Assembly (NCBI GenBank): GCA_003021005.1
Contig: PXRI01000007.1
Coordinates: 2,155 to 40,599 of the forward strand
Direction of reading: 5' to 3'
DNA from: Halobacteriales archaeon QS_1_69_70
GTDB lineage: Archaea; Halobacteriota; Halobacteria; Halobacteriales; Haloarculaceae
DNA: 38,445 bases
Every line of letters starts with the position of its first letter. Positions within the stretch are counted from its first letter, which is position 1. Under the pieces are notes generated by a model, which was given only the letters and a program-made list of their open reading frames with translations, did no database searches and had not been told where the DNA came from. This document shows positions 17,542 through 26,065 of this stretch, piece after piece. A program made the translations under genes and the position numbers.

Positions 17542-18702
17542 ATGGAGGCCGTCATCGTCGGCGGCGGCATCGTCGGGCTTTCGTCGGCGGTCGCCCTGGC
17601 CGAGCGCGGCGTGGACGTGGCCCTCTACGAGCAGGGGTCGCTCGGCTCGGGCAGCACGGCCCGCGCCGCCGGCGGCATCCGCTCGCAGTTCACCACGCCG
17701 GTCAACGTGGAACTCTCCCTCGAGAGCAAGGCAGTCTGGAACGACTTCGAGGCGGCGTTCGACGTCGACATCGAGTACCGGAAGATCGGCTACCTCTTCC
17801 TGGCCCGCAGCGACCAGACGGCCGAGCAGTTCCACGAGAACGTCCGCATGCAACGCGACCTCGGAGCCGAAACCGAGTTCCTCTCGCCCGCGGAGGCGAC
17901 CGATCGGTGTCCCGGCCTCGACCCCGAGCCCTTCGTCGCCGCCACTTACAACGGGGACGACGGCGTCGCGGACCCCAATCTCGCGGTCCAGGGCTACGCG
18001 AGGCGGGCCCGCGAGTTCGACGTCGACCTGCGGCCGAACACCCCGGTGACTGGCGTGCTCCGGGATGGCGAGGCGGTATCCGGGGTCGAAGTCGAGGACG
18101 ACGGCGACCCGGTCCGCCACGAGGCCGACGCCGTGGTCAACGCGGCGGGCGCCTGGTCGGCCCGCCTTGCGGCGATGGCCGGCGTCGATCTGCCGGTTTC
18201 CCCGCGGCGGCGGCAGATGGCGGTGGTCGAGCCCGCCGAGCCGGTCCCCGAGTCGGTGCCGCTGACCATCGACCTCGAGACGGGGTCGTACTTCCGCCCG
18301 GAACGCGAGGGCACCGCGCTCGTCGGCGGACACTTCGGTGACGAGGACCCCGCCGTGCACCCGGACGGGTTCTCCACGGAGATGGATCTGGAGTGGGCCG
18401 CCGAGGCGGTCGAGCGGGCGGCCGACTACACCGCCTACTTCGGCCCGGAGACCCGGATCAAGCGCGGCTGGGCGGGCCTGTACGCCGTGACGCCCGACCA
18501 CCACCCCATCATCGAGACCTCCCTGCCAGGGCTGGTGACGGCGACCGGGTTCTCCGGCCACGGGTTCCAGCACGCCCCCGCGACCGGGCGGATCGTCGCC
18601 GAGCTGGTCCTGGACGGCGAGCCACGGACGGTGGACGTATCGCACCTCGACCGCGGGCGGTTCGAGCGCGGCGAGGCCATCGTGGAACGGAACGTCGCGT
18701 AG
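17542..18702 (+). CDS. FAD-dependent amine/D-amino-acid oxidoreductase (DAO family)
   Basis: This 386-aa protein opens MEAVIVGGGIVGLSSAVALAERG, the dinucleotide-binding GxGxxG for FAD, followed by the STARAAGGIRSQF FAD loop. Later landmarks are VVNAAGAWSARLAAMAG and the C-terminal GWAGLYAVTPDHHPIIE...GFSGHGFQHAPATGRIVAEL, typical of sarcosine oxidase beta-like, glycine oxidase and D-amino-acid dehydrogenase enzymes. The substrate is unknown. The start at 17542 is supported by a GGCTTATG element at 17510-17517, 26-30 bases upstream. It is divergent from the ornithine-cyclodeaminase-like gene, so the pair may be co-regulated. Confidence 0.9.
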   Translation: MEAVIVGGGIVGLSSAVALAERGVDVALYEQGSLGSGSTARAAGGIRSQFTTPVNVELSLESKAVWNDFEAAFDVDIEYRKIGYLFLARSDQTAEQFHENVRMQRDLGAETEFLSPAEATDRCPGLDPEPFVAATYNGDDGVADPNLAVQGYARRAREFDVDLRPNTPVTGVLRDGEAVSGVEVEDDGDPVRHEADAVVNAAGAWSARLAAMAGVDLPVSPRRRQMAVVEPAEPVPESVPLTIDLETGSYFRPEREGTALVGGHFGDEDPAVHPDGFSTEMDLEWAAEAVERAADYTAYFGPETRIKRGWAGLYAVTPDHHPIIETSLPGLVTATGFSGHGFQHAPATGRIVAELVLDGEPRTVDVSHLDRGRFERGEAIVERNVA

Positions 18703-18811
18703 GCCCGCCTTACCGGCAGTGGGACCGGCCGCGACGACGTGCACGACAGGGCCGAGTGGCCGGGTCGAGGGACGTTCGGGCGGGTCCCTCCCGCCGGAAT
18801 CTCCCAGCCCG

Positions 18812-18846
18812 GGTCCCGGCGGTCGCCCGCGACGGGCGGCGGGGAC
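18812..18846. terminator. possible hairpin downstream of the FAD oxidoreductase gene
   Basis: The stretch GTCCCGGCGGTCGCCCG, a CGAC-like loop and CGGGCGGCGGGGAC form an imperfect GC-rich stem about 110 bases after the stop. No T-run follows, so termination is only a suggestion. Confidence 0.2.
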
Positions 18847-18904
18847 CGTCACCGGCCGGGCCCGACCCCGGCACTCTTTTCGGCAGGCTCCTTGAACGGG
18901 CTGC

Positions 18905-19639
18905 ATGGCCGACGGTGCCGCCACGGCAGCCCCGGCTGGCGGAGACCGGCCGCCGACGACGGTTGCGGCCGACCTCCTCGTGGCCACGAAGCGCCGCGAG
19001 GACCCCGACCCCTTCCTCGGGACGCGTTCCGGCTACGGCCACGACGACCTGGCGCCGCTCCGGACGGACCGCGACCGGGCGCTTGCGTTCTGGACGAACC
19101 TCTACAACGCCGGGACCCAGTTGCTCCTCGAGCGCCGCCCGGAGACCTACGACAGCCCCCTCCGTTTCGTGCGCTTCTTCCGTGCCGAGGCGCTCGCAGT
19201 CGCCGGGACCGGGCTCGGCCTCGACGCCATCGAGCACGGCATCCTCCGGGGCGGCCGCTCGACGTACGGGCTCGGCTACCTGCCGCGGCTCCCGCGACCC
19301 GTCGAGCGCCGCTATCGGGTCGCCTGTGACCCCCGGATCCACTTCGCGCTGAACTGTGGCGCCGCCAGCTGTCCGGCGATTCGCGCCTACCGCCCCGACG
19401 AGGTCGACGACCAGCTCGACCTCGCGACGGCGAGCTATCTCGACCGGGCGGTCGAGTACGACCCCGACCGGGACGTCGCTCGCGTGCCCCGGCTCTTCCT
19501 GTGGTACCGGGGTGACTTCGGCGGCGGTCGGGCCATCCGTGCGATGCTCGAATCGTACGACGCGGTCCCCGCCGACGCCGAACCGCGCCTCAGCTACCGG
19601 CGCTGGGACTGGTCGAAGGCGCCGGCGAAGTTCGCCTGA
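18905..19639 (+). CDS. DUF547 domain protein
   Basis: This 244-aa protein contains the DUF547 signature HFALNCGAASCPAIRAY (about residues 147-163) preceded by FWTNLYNAGTQ (about 61-71). The signature's His, Cys and Cys/Pro are conserved across the family. DUF547 proteins are widespread in bacteria and plants, and their biochemical role is not settled. There is no signal peptide: the N-terminus is Ala/Pro-rich. A CTCTTTTCGG element at about 18873-18882 lies 25-30 bases before ATG 18905. It converges with the sensor kinase gene with a 42-base gap. Confidence 0.85.
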   Translation: MADGAATAAPAGGDRPPTTVAADLLVATKRREDPDPFLGTRSGYGHDDLAPLRTDRDRALAFWTNLYNAGTQLLLERRPETYDSPLRFVRFFRAEALAVAGTGLGLDAIEHGILRGGRSTYGLGYLPRLPRPVERRYRVACDPRIHFALNCGAASCPAIRAYRPDEVDDQLDLATASYLDRAVEYDPDRDVARVPRLFLWYRGDFGGGRAIRAMLESYDAVPADAEPRLSYRRWDWSKAPAKFA

Positions 19640-19681
19640 CCCGGCCCTCGGCGCCGTCGGTCGGACGGACCGCCCCTGCCC

Positions 19682-21985
19682 CTACCGGTCGGGCGACTCG
19701 ACGCCGGTGAACTCGAAGCGAGCCCCGCCCGCGGCGCTCTCCGCGATGGCGACGTCCCAGTCGTGCTCGCGGGCCACCTGCCGGACGATGCTCAGCCCGA
19801 GCCCGGTCCCGTCGCCGGAGCTGTAACCGCTCTCGAAGACGTCCTCGCGCTTCTCCGGCGGGATGCCGACGCCGTCGTCGGCGACGTAGAAGCCCTCGGC
19901 GAGGTCACCGACGGTGATCGTGACCGGCCCGTCCCCGTCCGGCAGCCCGTGCTCGACCGCGTTGCGGAAGAGGTTCTCCAGCAGCTGCCGGAGCCGGCCG
20001 CGGTCCGCCACGATGACGCGGTCGGTTTCGACGCTGAGGGCGGCGTCGCCCGAGGGGACGCTCACCCAGCAGTCGTTCGCGATCGACCGCAGCGTGACGG
20101 GCGTCGGGTCGGGGTCCCGGACGCCCTCGCGGGCGAGCGTCAGGAGGTCCTCGACGATGGTGCGGCTCCGGTCGATGGCGCTCTTTGCGTCCTCGAGGTG
20201 GGGGCTGTCGCAGTCGGCCTGTGCCAGCTCGAGGCGGCCGTCGGCGACGTTCAGCGGGCTCCGTAGGTCGTGGCTGATGACGCTTACGAGTTCGTCGAGC
20301 CGGTCGGTCCGGGCCTCCTGGAGTTCCTTCTGCTCGAGGAGCGCCCGCTCGCGCTCGGCGCGGTCGAGCGACGCGGTGACGACCGTCGCGAGGATGTCCC
20401 CGAGGTACCGGTCGGTCTCGGAGACATCGCCCGGCTCCGGCGAGCCCACGGAGAACACGCCGTGGTCGCCGAGCGGAAACAGGACGCCGCTCCGCGCCGG
20501 CGTCGGCACCTCCTCGACCGGGTCGTACTCGCCGACGTCCCGGACGATCCGGTGTTGCCCGGCCTCAAAGACGCCCCAGAGCAGCCGGTCGACGGTCGCG
20601 TCGGGGTCGTTCCGAACGAAGCGCCTCGCCCGGTCGGACCGGTCCCGGCGAGCGTCGGTGAACGCGGCCGGCTCGAGGGCCCGGCCGTCCTCGTCGAGGA
20701 GGTAGACGCCGGCGAAGGGGTGCTCGAGGGCGTTGGTCGCGATGTCGACCGCGATGTCGGCGACGCAGTCCGGATCGCCGGCCCTGACGAGTCGCTGGGC
20801 GCTGTGCTGGAGGTCGCTGATGGTCGAGAGCTGCTCCTTCCGGTCGGTGACGTCCTGGACCGCCCCGCGGACGGCCACGACATCGCCGTCCTCGACGACC
20901 GGACTGCCGTGGGTCCGCACCCACCGGACCGCCCCGTCGCCGGTCTCGATCCGGGCCTCGACCGCGACACGGTCGCGGTCGGCGAGCGCGCGGTCGAGTG
21001 CCGTCTCGACCGCCTCGCGGTCCTCCGGGTGGTAGAACTCGAGGGCCGCCGGAGGCGTCGGCTCGAAGGACCGCGGCACGCCGTGTATCTCGTAGACCTC
21101 CTCGGTCCAGGCCAGTTCCTCGGCCGCGGGGTCGTACTCCCAGGCCCCCACGTCGGCGAGTTCCTGGGCGCGTCGGAACAGGTCGTTGCGCCGCTCCAGC
21201 TCCCGCCCCCGACGGACGCGGTCGGTGATGTCGGCGTAGATCGCGTAGCCGTCGACGGGGTCGTCGTCGGACACCTCGATGTTCCGGAACCGGAAGTCCC
21301 GGATGCCGTCGGCGGTCCGCCGGCGGAGGTGTTCGTCGACCCTGTCGCCGGCCCGGACCCGCTCGTCGATCCGCTCGGCCTCCGCCCGACTGCCCTGCGG
21401 CACGATGAGGTCGTCGACGGGCCCGCCGACGGCCGTCGCGGCGTCGTACCCGAACACGTCGGTGAACGCCTCGTTGACGGCGGTGATCTGCGGCTCGCCA
21501 TCCTCGAAGACGTACTCAAGGGTGGGCTCAGGGAACTGCTCGAACAGCACCTGGAACCGGCGGCGCTCGACCGCCAGCTGCCGCTCGGTCCGGGAGCCCT
21601 CCACGGCGGTCGTGACCCGGTTGGCGAGGAGGCGAAACTGTTCGGTGCCCGTCGATTTCTGGAGGTAGTCGGTGACGCCCGCGGAGACGGCCTCCCCGGC
21701 GACCGCCTCGTTGCCCGTCCCGGTGAAGAGGATGAATGGGACGTCCGGGTCGACCGCCCGGACCGCCTCGAACAGCTCCAGGCCGTCCATCCCCGGCAGA
21801 TCGTACTCGGAGACCACGCAGTCGACACGCTCCTCCTCGAGGCGCTCGAGGGCCGGCTCCGGAGCCGCCGCCGTCGTGACCTCGACCCGCGGCTCCGCCC
21901 GCGCTACGAGCCGGGCCGCCGTCTCGGTCAGGCTCGCGTCGTCGTCGACGTGGAGGATGCGGATCGACGTACCCCCGTCAGTCAT
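19682..21985 (-). CDS. sensor histidine kinase: receiver-PAS-PAS-GAF-HisKA-HATPase
   Basis: This is a 767-aa cytoplasmic hybrid kinase without membrane segments. The start at 21985 (MTDGGTSIRILHVDDD) is chosen because the TATA box at 22008-22016 lies about 27 bases upstream. Domains: receiver (about 8-118), PAS (about 140-255), PAS (about 265-375, ending in the GAVQDVTDRKEQ PAC motif), GAF (about 385-530), HisKA H-box SVISHDLRSPLN (His about 570), and HATPase with N-box LLENLFRNAVEH, VADDGVGIPP and GTGLGLSIV. The receiver has Glu60 (VVSEYDLPGMDG) where the phospho-accepting Asp should be, so it is probably a non-phosphorylatable sensor or scaffold. Signal and output partner are unknown. Confidence 0.92.
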   Translation of the reverse strand: MTDGGTSIRILHVDDDASLTETAARLVARAEPRVEVTTAAAPEPALERLEEERVDCVVSEYDLPGMDGLELFEAVRAVDPDVPFILFTGTGNEAVAGEAVSAGVTDYLQKSTGTEQFRLLANRVTTAVEGSRTERQLAVERRRFQVLFEQFPEPTLEYVFEDGEPQITAVNEAFTDVFGYDAATAVGGPVDDLIVPQGSRAEAERIDERVRAGDRVDEHLRRRTADGIRDFRFRNIEVSDDDPVDGYAIYADITDRVRRGRELERRNDLFRRAQELADVGAWEYDPAAEELAWTEEVYEIHGVPRSFEPTPPAALEFYHPEDREAVETALDRALADRDRVAVEARIETGDGAVRWVRTHGSPVVEDGDVVAVRGAVQDVTDRKEQLSTISDLQHSAQRLVRAGDPDCVADIAVDIATNALEHPFAGVYLLDEDGRALEPAAFTDARRDRSDRARRFVRNDPDATVDRLLWGVFEAGQHRIVRDVGEYDPVEEVPTPARSGVLFPLGDHGVFSVGSPEPGDVSETDRYLGDILATVVTASLDRAERERALLEQKELQEARTDRLDELVSVISHDLRSPLNVADGRLELAQADCDSPHLEDAKSAIDRSRTIVEDLLTLAREGVRDPDPTPVTLRSIANDCWVSVPSGDAALSVETDRVIVADRGRLRQLLENLFRNAVEHGLPDGDGPVTITVGDLAEGFYVADDGVGIPPEKREDVFESGYSSGDGTGLGLSIVRQVAREHDWDVAIAESAAGGARFEFTGVESPDR

Positions 21986-22007
21986 GACGGAAGGGTTCGC
22001 CCCCATC

Positions 22008-22016
22008 CCTAATAAA
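22008..22016 (-). promoter_or_regulatory. TATA box of the sensor kinase gene
   Basis: TTTATTAGG on the minus strand lies about 27 bases from the ATG at 21985 but only 2-10 bases from the alternative ATG at 22006. It therefore decides the start. Confidence 0.55.
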
Positions 22017-22093
22017 TCCGCGAACGGGCTCCGGCAGGAACGGGCGGGCTCCGGCAGGGACGGGCGGGGTCGCCAATCCGGCCCGGGGACGAG

Positions 22094-22101
22094 AGTTTAA
22101 A
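22094..22101 (+). promoter_or_regulatory. TATA box of hel308-cgi121
   Basis: AGTTTAAA centred about 29 bases before ATG 22127 indicates a leaderless transcript for the two-gene unit. Confidence 0.55.
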
Positions 22102-22126
22102 CCCGACGGCGCGCAAGCCGGCGGTG

Positions 22127-24313
22127 ATGGACGTCGCCGACGTCGCCGGGGTGCCCGCGTGGTTCGCCGACCACCTCCGCGAGGCGGGCATCGCCGAACT
22201 CTACCCCCCGCAGGCCGAGGCCGTCGAGGCCGGGGTGACCGACGGCGAGAGCCTCGTCGCAGCCGTGCCGACCGCCAGCGGCAAGACGCTTGTCGCCCAG
22301 CTCGCGATGCTCGCCGCCGTCCGTCGCGGCGGCACGGCGCTGTACATCGTGCCGCTGCGCGCGCTGGCCAGCGAAAAGCGCGAGGAGTTCTCGGTGTTCG
22401 ACGACAACGGCGTCTCCGTCGGGGTGGCGACCGGCGACTACGAGGCATCGGGCGAGTGGCTCGCCGACCGGGACGTCGTCGTCGCCACCAGCGAGAAGGT
22501 CGACTCGCTCGTCCGGAACGGCGCCCCGTGGATCGACGACCTCGACTGCGTCGTCGCCGACGAGGTCCACCTCGTCGACGACCCCGAACGCGGCCCGACC
22601 CTGGAGGTGACGCTCGCGAAGCTGCGGCGCGTGAACCCGAACGTCCAGGTCGTGGCGCTGTCCGCGACGGTCGGCAACGCCGGCGACGTCGCCGCGTGGC
22701 TCGACGCCGGCCTCGTCGACTCGACGTGGCGGCCGATCGACCTCCGGACGGGCGTCCACTACGGCCAGGCCGTCCACTACGGCGACGGCTCCCAGGCCGA
22801 ACTCCGGGTGCAGTCGGGCGAGAAGCCGACCGGCGCCATCGTCCGGGACACGCTCGCCGAGGGCGGCTCGACGCTCGTGTTCGTCAACTCCCGCCGCAAC
22901 GCCGAGGGCGCCGCCAAGCGGCTGGCGGAGACGACCGACGGGCTGCTCGACGCCGACGAGCGGGACCGCCTCGCCGACCTCGCCGGGCGGCTGCGGGACG
23001 TCTCCGACACGGAGACGAGCGAGGACCTGGCGGCCTGCGTCGAGCAGGGCGCCGCCTTCCACCACGCCGGCCTGGCGACCCCCCATCGTTCGCTCGTCGA
23101 GGACGCCTTCCGCGAGCGTCTCGTCAAGGTCGTCTCGGCCACCCCGACGCTCGCAGCCGGCGTCAACACGCCGTCGCGGCGGGTCGTCGTTCGGGACTGG
23201 CGGCGGTACTCCGGCGACGCCGGCGGGATGACGCCGCTGTCGGTGCTGGAGGTCCACCAGATGATGGGCCGGGCCGGCCGCCCTGGCCGGGACCCCTACG
23301 GCGAGGCGCTGCTGTTGGCGAACAGCCACGACGAACTCGACGAACTGCTCGACCGCTACGTCTGGGCCGACCCCGAACCCGTCGAGTCGAAACTGGCCCG
23401 CGAGCCGTCGATGCGGACCCACCTCCTAGCCACGGTCGCCTCGGGCTTTGCGAACTCCCGCGAGGGACTCCTGGAGTTCCTCGATCGGACGCTGTACGCA
23501 ACCCAGTACCGCCGGGGCGGCGACGGCACGGACAACCTCGAGCGCGTCGTCGACTCGACCCTGGAGTACCTCGACGTCAACGGGTTCGTCGACGGGGTCC
23601 CCGGCGACGGCCGCCTGGAGGCCTCCTCGCTGGGCCACACCGTCTCGCGGCTCTACCTCGACCCGATGAGCGCCGCCGAGATCATCGACGGCCTCGAATC
23701 CGCCCCCGAGCCGACCGCGCTCGGGCTCTACCACCTCGTCTCCCGGACGCCGGACATGTACGAACTGTACCTCCGGTCGGGCGACCGCGAGGAGTACACG
23801 AAGCTCGCCTACGAGCGCGAACCGGCGTTCTGTGGCGACCTGCCGAGCGAGTTCGAGGAGGAGCGGTTCGAGGACTGGCTGTCGGCGCCCGGCGACATCC
23901 GCGGGAAGGTCGACACCGCCGACTGGCTTCTGGGCGCCGCCGAGTCGCTGGCCGCCGAACTCGACCTGGGGAACGTCCCGGCCATCAGGGCGGCGCGCAA
24001 GCGGGTCCAGCACGGCGTCGGCGAGGAACTCATCGACCTCGCCGGCGTCCGCGGCGTCGGCCGCAAGCGCGCCCGGCGGCTGTTCGACGCCGGCATCGAG
24101 ACCCGCGCCGACCTCCGGGAGGCCGACAAACCCGTCGTCCTGGGCGCGCTCCGCGGTCGGCGGAAGACCGCCGAGAACGTCCTCGAGGCTGCCGGCCACC
24201 AGGATCCCGACATGGACGGCGTCACCCCTGACGGGACCGCCGAGCCGGCCGATCCAGACCGGACCGCCACGGCCGACGAGGGGCAGGGACAGGCCAACCT
24301 GGGTGACTTCTGA
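22127..24313 (+). CDS. hel308: ATP-dependent DNA helicase Hel308 (Hjm)
   Basis: This 728-aa protein is a superfamily 2, 3'-to-5' Ski2-like helicase that acts at stalled replication forks and in recombination. Visible motifs are [11 protein letters not shown] (Q-motif), PTASGKT (Walker A, 48-54), DEVH (about 145-148), LSATVGN, VFVNSRR, and GRAGRPG (motif VI). The C-terminal part has the winged-helix and ratchet regions, a helix-hairpin-helix ([21 protein letters not shown]) and an acidic tail ending GQANLGDF, which resembles a PCNA- or RPA-interacting tail. I chose ATG 22127 rather than the GTG just before it because of promoter spacing. It overlaps cgi121 (TGATG), so translation is probably coupled. 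Confidence 0.93.
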   Translation: MDVADVAGVPAWFADHLREAGIAELYPPQAEAVEAGVTDGESLVAAVPTASGKTLVAQLAMLAAVRRGGTALYIVPLRALASEKREEFSVFDDNGVSVGVATGDYEASGEWLADRDVVVATSEKVDSLVRNGAPWIDDLDCVVADEVHLVDDPERGPTLEVTLAKLRRVNPNVQVVALSATVGNAGDVAAWLDAGLVDSTWRPIDLRTGVHYGQAVHYGDGSQAELRVQSGEKPTGAIVRDTLAEGGSTLVFVNSRRNAEGAAKRLAETTDGLLDADERDRLADLAGRLRDVSDTETSEDLAACVEQGAAFHHAGLATPHRSLVEDAFRERLVKVVSATPTLAAGVNTPSRRVVVRDWRRYSGDAGGMTPLSVLEVHQMMGRAGRPGRDPYGEALLLANSHDELDELLDRYVWADPEPVESKLAREPSMRTHLLATVASGFANSREGLLEFLDRTLYATQYRRGGDGTDNLERVVDSTLEYLDVNGFVDGVPGDGRLEASSLGHTVSRLYLDPMSAAEIIDGLESAPEPTALGLYHLVSRTPDMYELYLRSGDREEYTKLAYEREPAFCGDLPSEFEEERFEDWLSAPGDIRGKVDTADWLLGAAESLAAELDLGNVPAIRAARKRVQHGVGEELIDLAGVRGVGRKRARRLFDAGIETRADLREADKPVVLGALRGRRKTAENVLEAAGHQDPDMDGVTPDGTAEPADPDRTATADEGQGQANLGDF

Positions 24314-24831
24314 TGCGGCTCGTCGAGGGCGTCGTCACGGTCGGCGGCGAGGACTTTCCCGACGTGGAGGCGTTCGTCGAGCGTCTCGAGGGCGTAGCTC
24401 GCGAGGCCTCGACTGGAGCCAAAAGCCCCACCGTCCAGGCGTTCGACGCTCGCTACGTCGTCTCGCGCCGGCACCTCGAGCGCGCCGTCGAGCTGGCAGA
24501 CCGGGCCCGCGACCGCGGGGAGGCCATCGCGCGGGACCGCGGCGTCGAGATCTTGCTGTACGCCGCCGGCCGGCGACAGATCAACCGGGCCATGGAGATG
24601 GGCGTCGAGGAGGGCGAGACGCCGGCGGTGGTGCTGGTGGATGGTGGCGAAGAATCAGCGGCCGCCCGGGCGGTCGCGGACCTCCTTGAACCCGCCGAGA
24701 CGCTGGGCGCGTACGACGCGGCGCGGGTCCGGTCGTTCTTCGACGTCGGGCAGGCCGAACTGGACGCCACGGACGGCGGGCTGGAGGGCCTCGTCCTCGA
24801 GCGGGTCGCGCTCTTGGTCGTTGAGCGGTGA
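24313..24831 (+). CDS. cgi121: KEOPS complex subunit Cgi121
   Basis: This 172-aa protein is a subunit of KEOPS, which makes the universal t6A37 modification of ANN-decoding tRNAs together with Kae1, Bud32 and Pcc1. Recognisable segments are VQAFDARYVVSRRHLERAVELA (about 46-68) and GVEILLYAAGRRQINRAMEMGV (about 80-101), the Cgi121/TPRKB signature. A helical C-terminus follows. Its ATG overlaps the hel308 stop, so both belong to one transcript. Hel308-Cgi121 adjacency is common in euryarchaea as far as I recall. Kae1-Bud32 is not in the window. Confidence 0.92.
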   Translation: MRLVEGVVTVGGEDFPDVEAFVERLEGVAREASTGAKSPTVQAFDARYVVSRRHLERAVELADRARDRGEAIARDRGVEILLYAAGRRQINRAMEMGVEEGETPAVVLVDGGEESAAARAVADLLEPAETLGAYDAARVRSFFDVGQAELDATDGGLEGLVLERVALLVVER

Positions 24832-24878
24832 CGGGCCCCCAGCCTTATTGGGCGGTATCACCTATCTCCACGGCGACG

Positions 24879-25210
24879 ATGAGGGACACAGAGGACACGG
24901 CAGCGGGGCCCCGGCGGTCCAACGCGGAATCGGTCGAGCGCATCCTCCGGGAGGTCGACGGCGAGATGGATGAACACGCCTACCCGGTGCGGCGCGAGGA
25001 TCTGGCCGCCCACTACGGCGACACGACCGTCGAACTCCCGAACGAGACGGAGTCGCTCGGCGACGTCTTCGACCGGCTCACCGACGCCGAGTACGACACC
25101 GCCCGGGAGCCGTGCCGGACGAACCCGACCCGGATGGCGTCTACGACGGCGCGGAGGCCGTCGAGCCGGACGACCGGGAGCACTCCGAGGACGGCGACAG
25201 CAGGGCGTAG
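24879..25210 (+). pseudogene. DUF5789-like small protein, frameshifted
   Basis: From ATG 24879 (TATA CTTATTGG at 24843-24850) the product reads MRDTEDTAAGPRRSNAESVE, then a segment typical of the haloarchaeal DUF5789 family: a helix, EHAYPVRREDLAAHYGD, VELPNETESLGDVFDRL and AEYDTARE. After codon ~78 (about 25107) the frame turns into Arg/Pro/Thr-rich text that runs through the repeat block. In the -1 frame an acidic tail appears (DEPDPDGVYDGAEA...GDSRA) and stops at 25210. Adding one G near 25107-25112 would join both halves as TAREAVPDEPD. A one-base loss is therefore likely, either real or an error. Confidence 0.65.
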
Positions 25211-25249
25211 CACGGCGTCGCGTCCGGGCGGCGGATGTCGGGGTGACCG

Positions 25250-25530
25250 TCCGCTTGTCACGCGGCTCGCGGCTTTGCCGCTCGCTCGTTCCGCTGCTCG
25301 CGGTTCGGCGCTCCCTGAGGTCGCTGCTCGGGGCTCGCGTGTCGTCGTTCGCTCCGCTCACTGCTCGCGGGTCGCTATTGCTCCCCGCTCGCCTGTCCGA
25401 GGCGCTCCCAAAGGTCGCGCCTCGCGCCTCCCGCTCGCTCGCTCGGCGGCCTCCCTTCGGTCGGCCGACCGCCGCTCGCCCAGTCAGCGGACTCCCTCCG
25501 GTCGGCCGCCCGTCGTTGCCGCCCGTAACG
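25250..25530. repeat. GC-rich dispersed repeat block, intergenic copy 2
   Basis: This fills most of the 461-base spacer 25211-25671. It is made of CTCGCGG, GTCGCT, CGCTCGCTCGCTCGG and CCTTCGGTCGGCCG-type modules similar to, but more scrambled than, those at 4431-4735. No gene is supported here. The remainder (25531-25671) holds the promoter of the AbrB-type gene. Confidence 0.6.
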
Positions 25531-25633
25531 TCGCCCATGCACCGGGGAGCGTCCTCGCGCCGATAAAGGACGCTAGGCCCGGCCGACACCGTGTCAGCAG
25601 ATGGCATCCGTCCCCGTCAGGTGGTTCCCATCG

Positions 25634-25643
25634 GTATATTTTT
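25634..25643 (+). promoter_or_regulatory. TATA box of the AbrB-type gene
   Basis: GTATATTTTT lies about 30-38 bases before ATG 25672. This implies a very short leader containing GAGGTGGG, which could act as a ribosome binding site. Confidence 0.5.
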
Positions 25644-25671
25644 GTCTGCGTGGCCGCGAGGTGGGTCACCA

Positions 25672-26004
25672 ATGACCGACGACGGCCAGGAGGGCGAACG
25701 AGAGGGACTGCTGTGGACGCCGAACCTGCTGGAGAACCTCCAGAACGTCTCGGAGACGGCGACGCGCCAGCAGCAGGAGGCCCTCCAGCAGCTGTTGCTC
25801 GGTGGCGGCGGGGGAACGCCGGACCTCGGAGACATCTCCGACCAGATGGGCGCCATGAGCCAGATGGCGACGTTCAAGACCCGGATCCAGAGCGGCGGCC
25901 GGCTCTCGGTGCCGGACGCCGAGCGGGAGGCACTCGACATCCAGGAGGGCGACATCGTCCAGGCCGTCGTGGTGCCGGTCAAGCGGAACCGCGACGAGGA
26001 GTGA
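25672..26004 (+). CDS. AbrB/MazE/SpoVT-type DNA-binding protein with N-terminal amphipathic region
   Basis: This 110-aa protein starts at MTDDGQEGE. The N-terminal half is a predicted helix rich in Gln/Leu (NLLENLQNVSETATRQQQEALQQLLL) followed by a Gly run. The C-terminal half, about residues 62-105, is a swapped-hairpin AbrB domain: FKTRIQSGGRLSVPDAEREALDIQEGDIVQAVVVPVKR. Such proteins are dimeric DNA-binding regulators. The helix plus AbrB layout recalls haloarchaeal proteins linked to polyhydroxyalkanoate granules, but no pha gene is nearby, so the target is unknown. It converges with the signal peptidase gene with a 61-base gap. Confidence 0.8.
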   Translation: MTDDGQEGEREGLLWTPNLLENLQNVSETATRQQQEALQQLLLGGGGGTPDLGDISDQMGAMSQMATFKTRIQSGGRLSVPDAEREALDIQEGDIVQAVVVPVKRNRDEE

Positions 26005-26065
26005 CGGCGGTATGACCTACGGTGACCGGACGAGACCGGCGTGTCGTCGGGCGCTCGACCCGTCG

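Noticed and set aside
19155-19180. ORB-like core (GAAACGGAGGGGG on the minus strand) in the DUF547 gene
   Set aside because: Only the core and G-run match; the CTCCA half is absent and there is no inverted partner, so it is explained by codons for SPLRFV.
20270-22012. 580-codon plus-strand frame opposite the sensor kinase
   Set aside because: It mirrors the kinase codons in antisense and lacks domains; the kinase has full HisKA/HATPase motifs.
24828-26015. 395-codon frame covering the DUF5789-like gene, the repeat block and part of the AbrB-type gene
   Set aside because: After codon ~95 it is repeat-derived Arg/Ser/Pro text and overlaps a real gene in another frame; better explained as a frameshift of a short gene.
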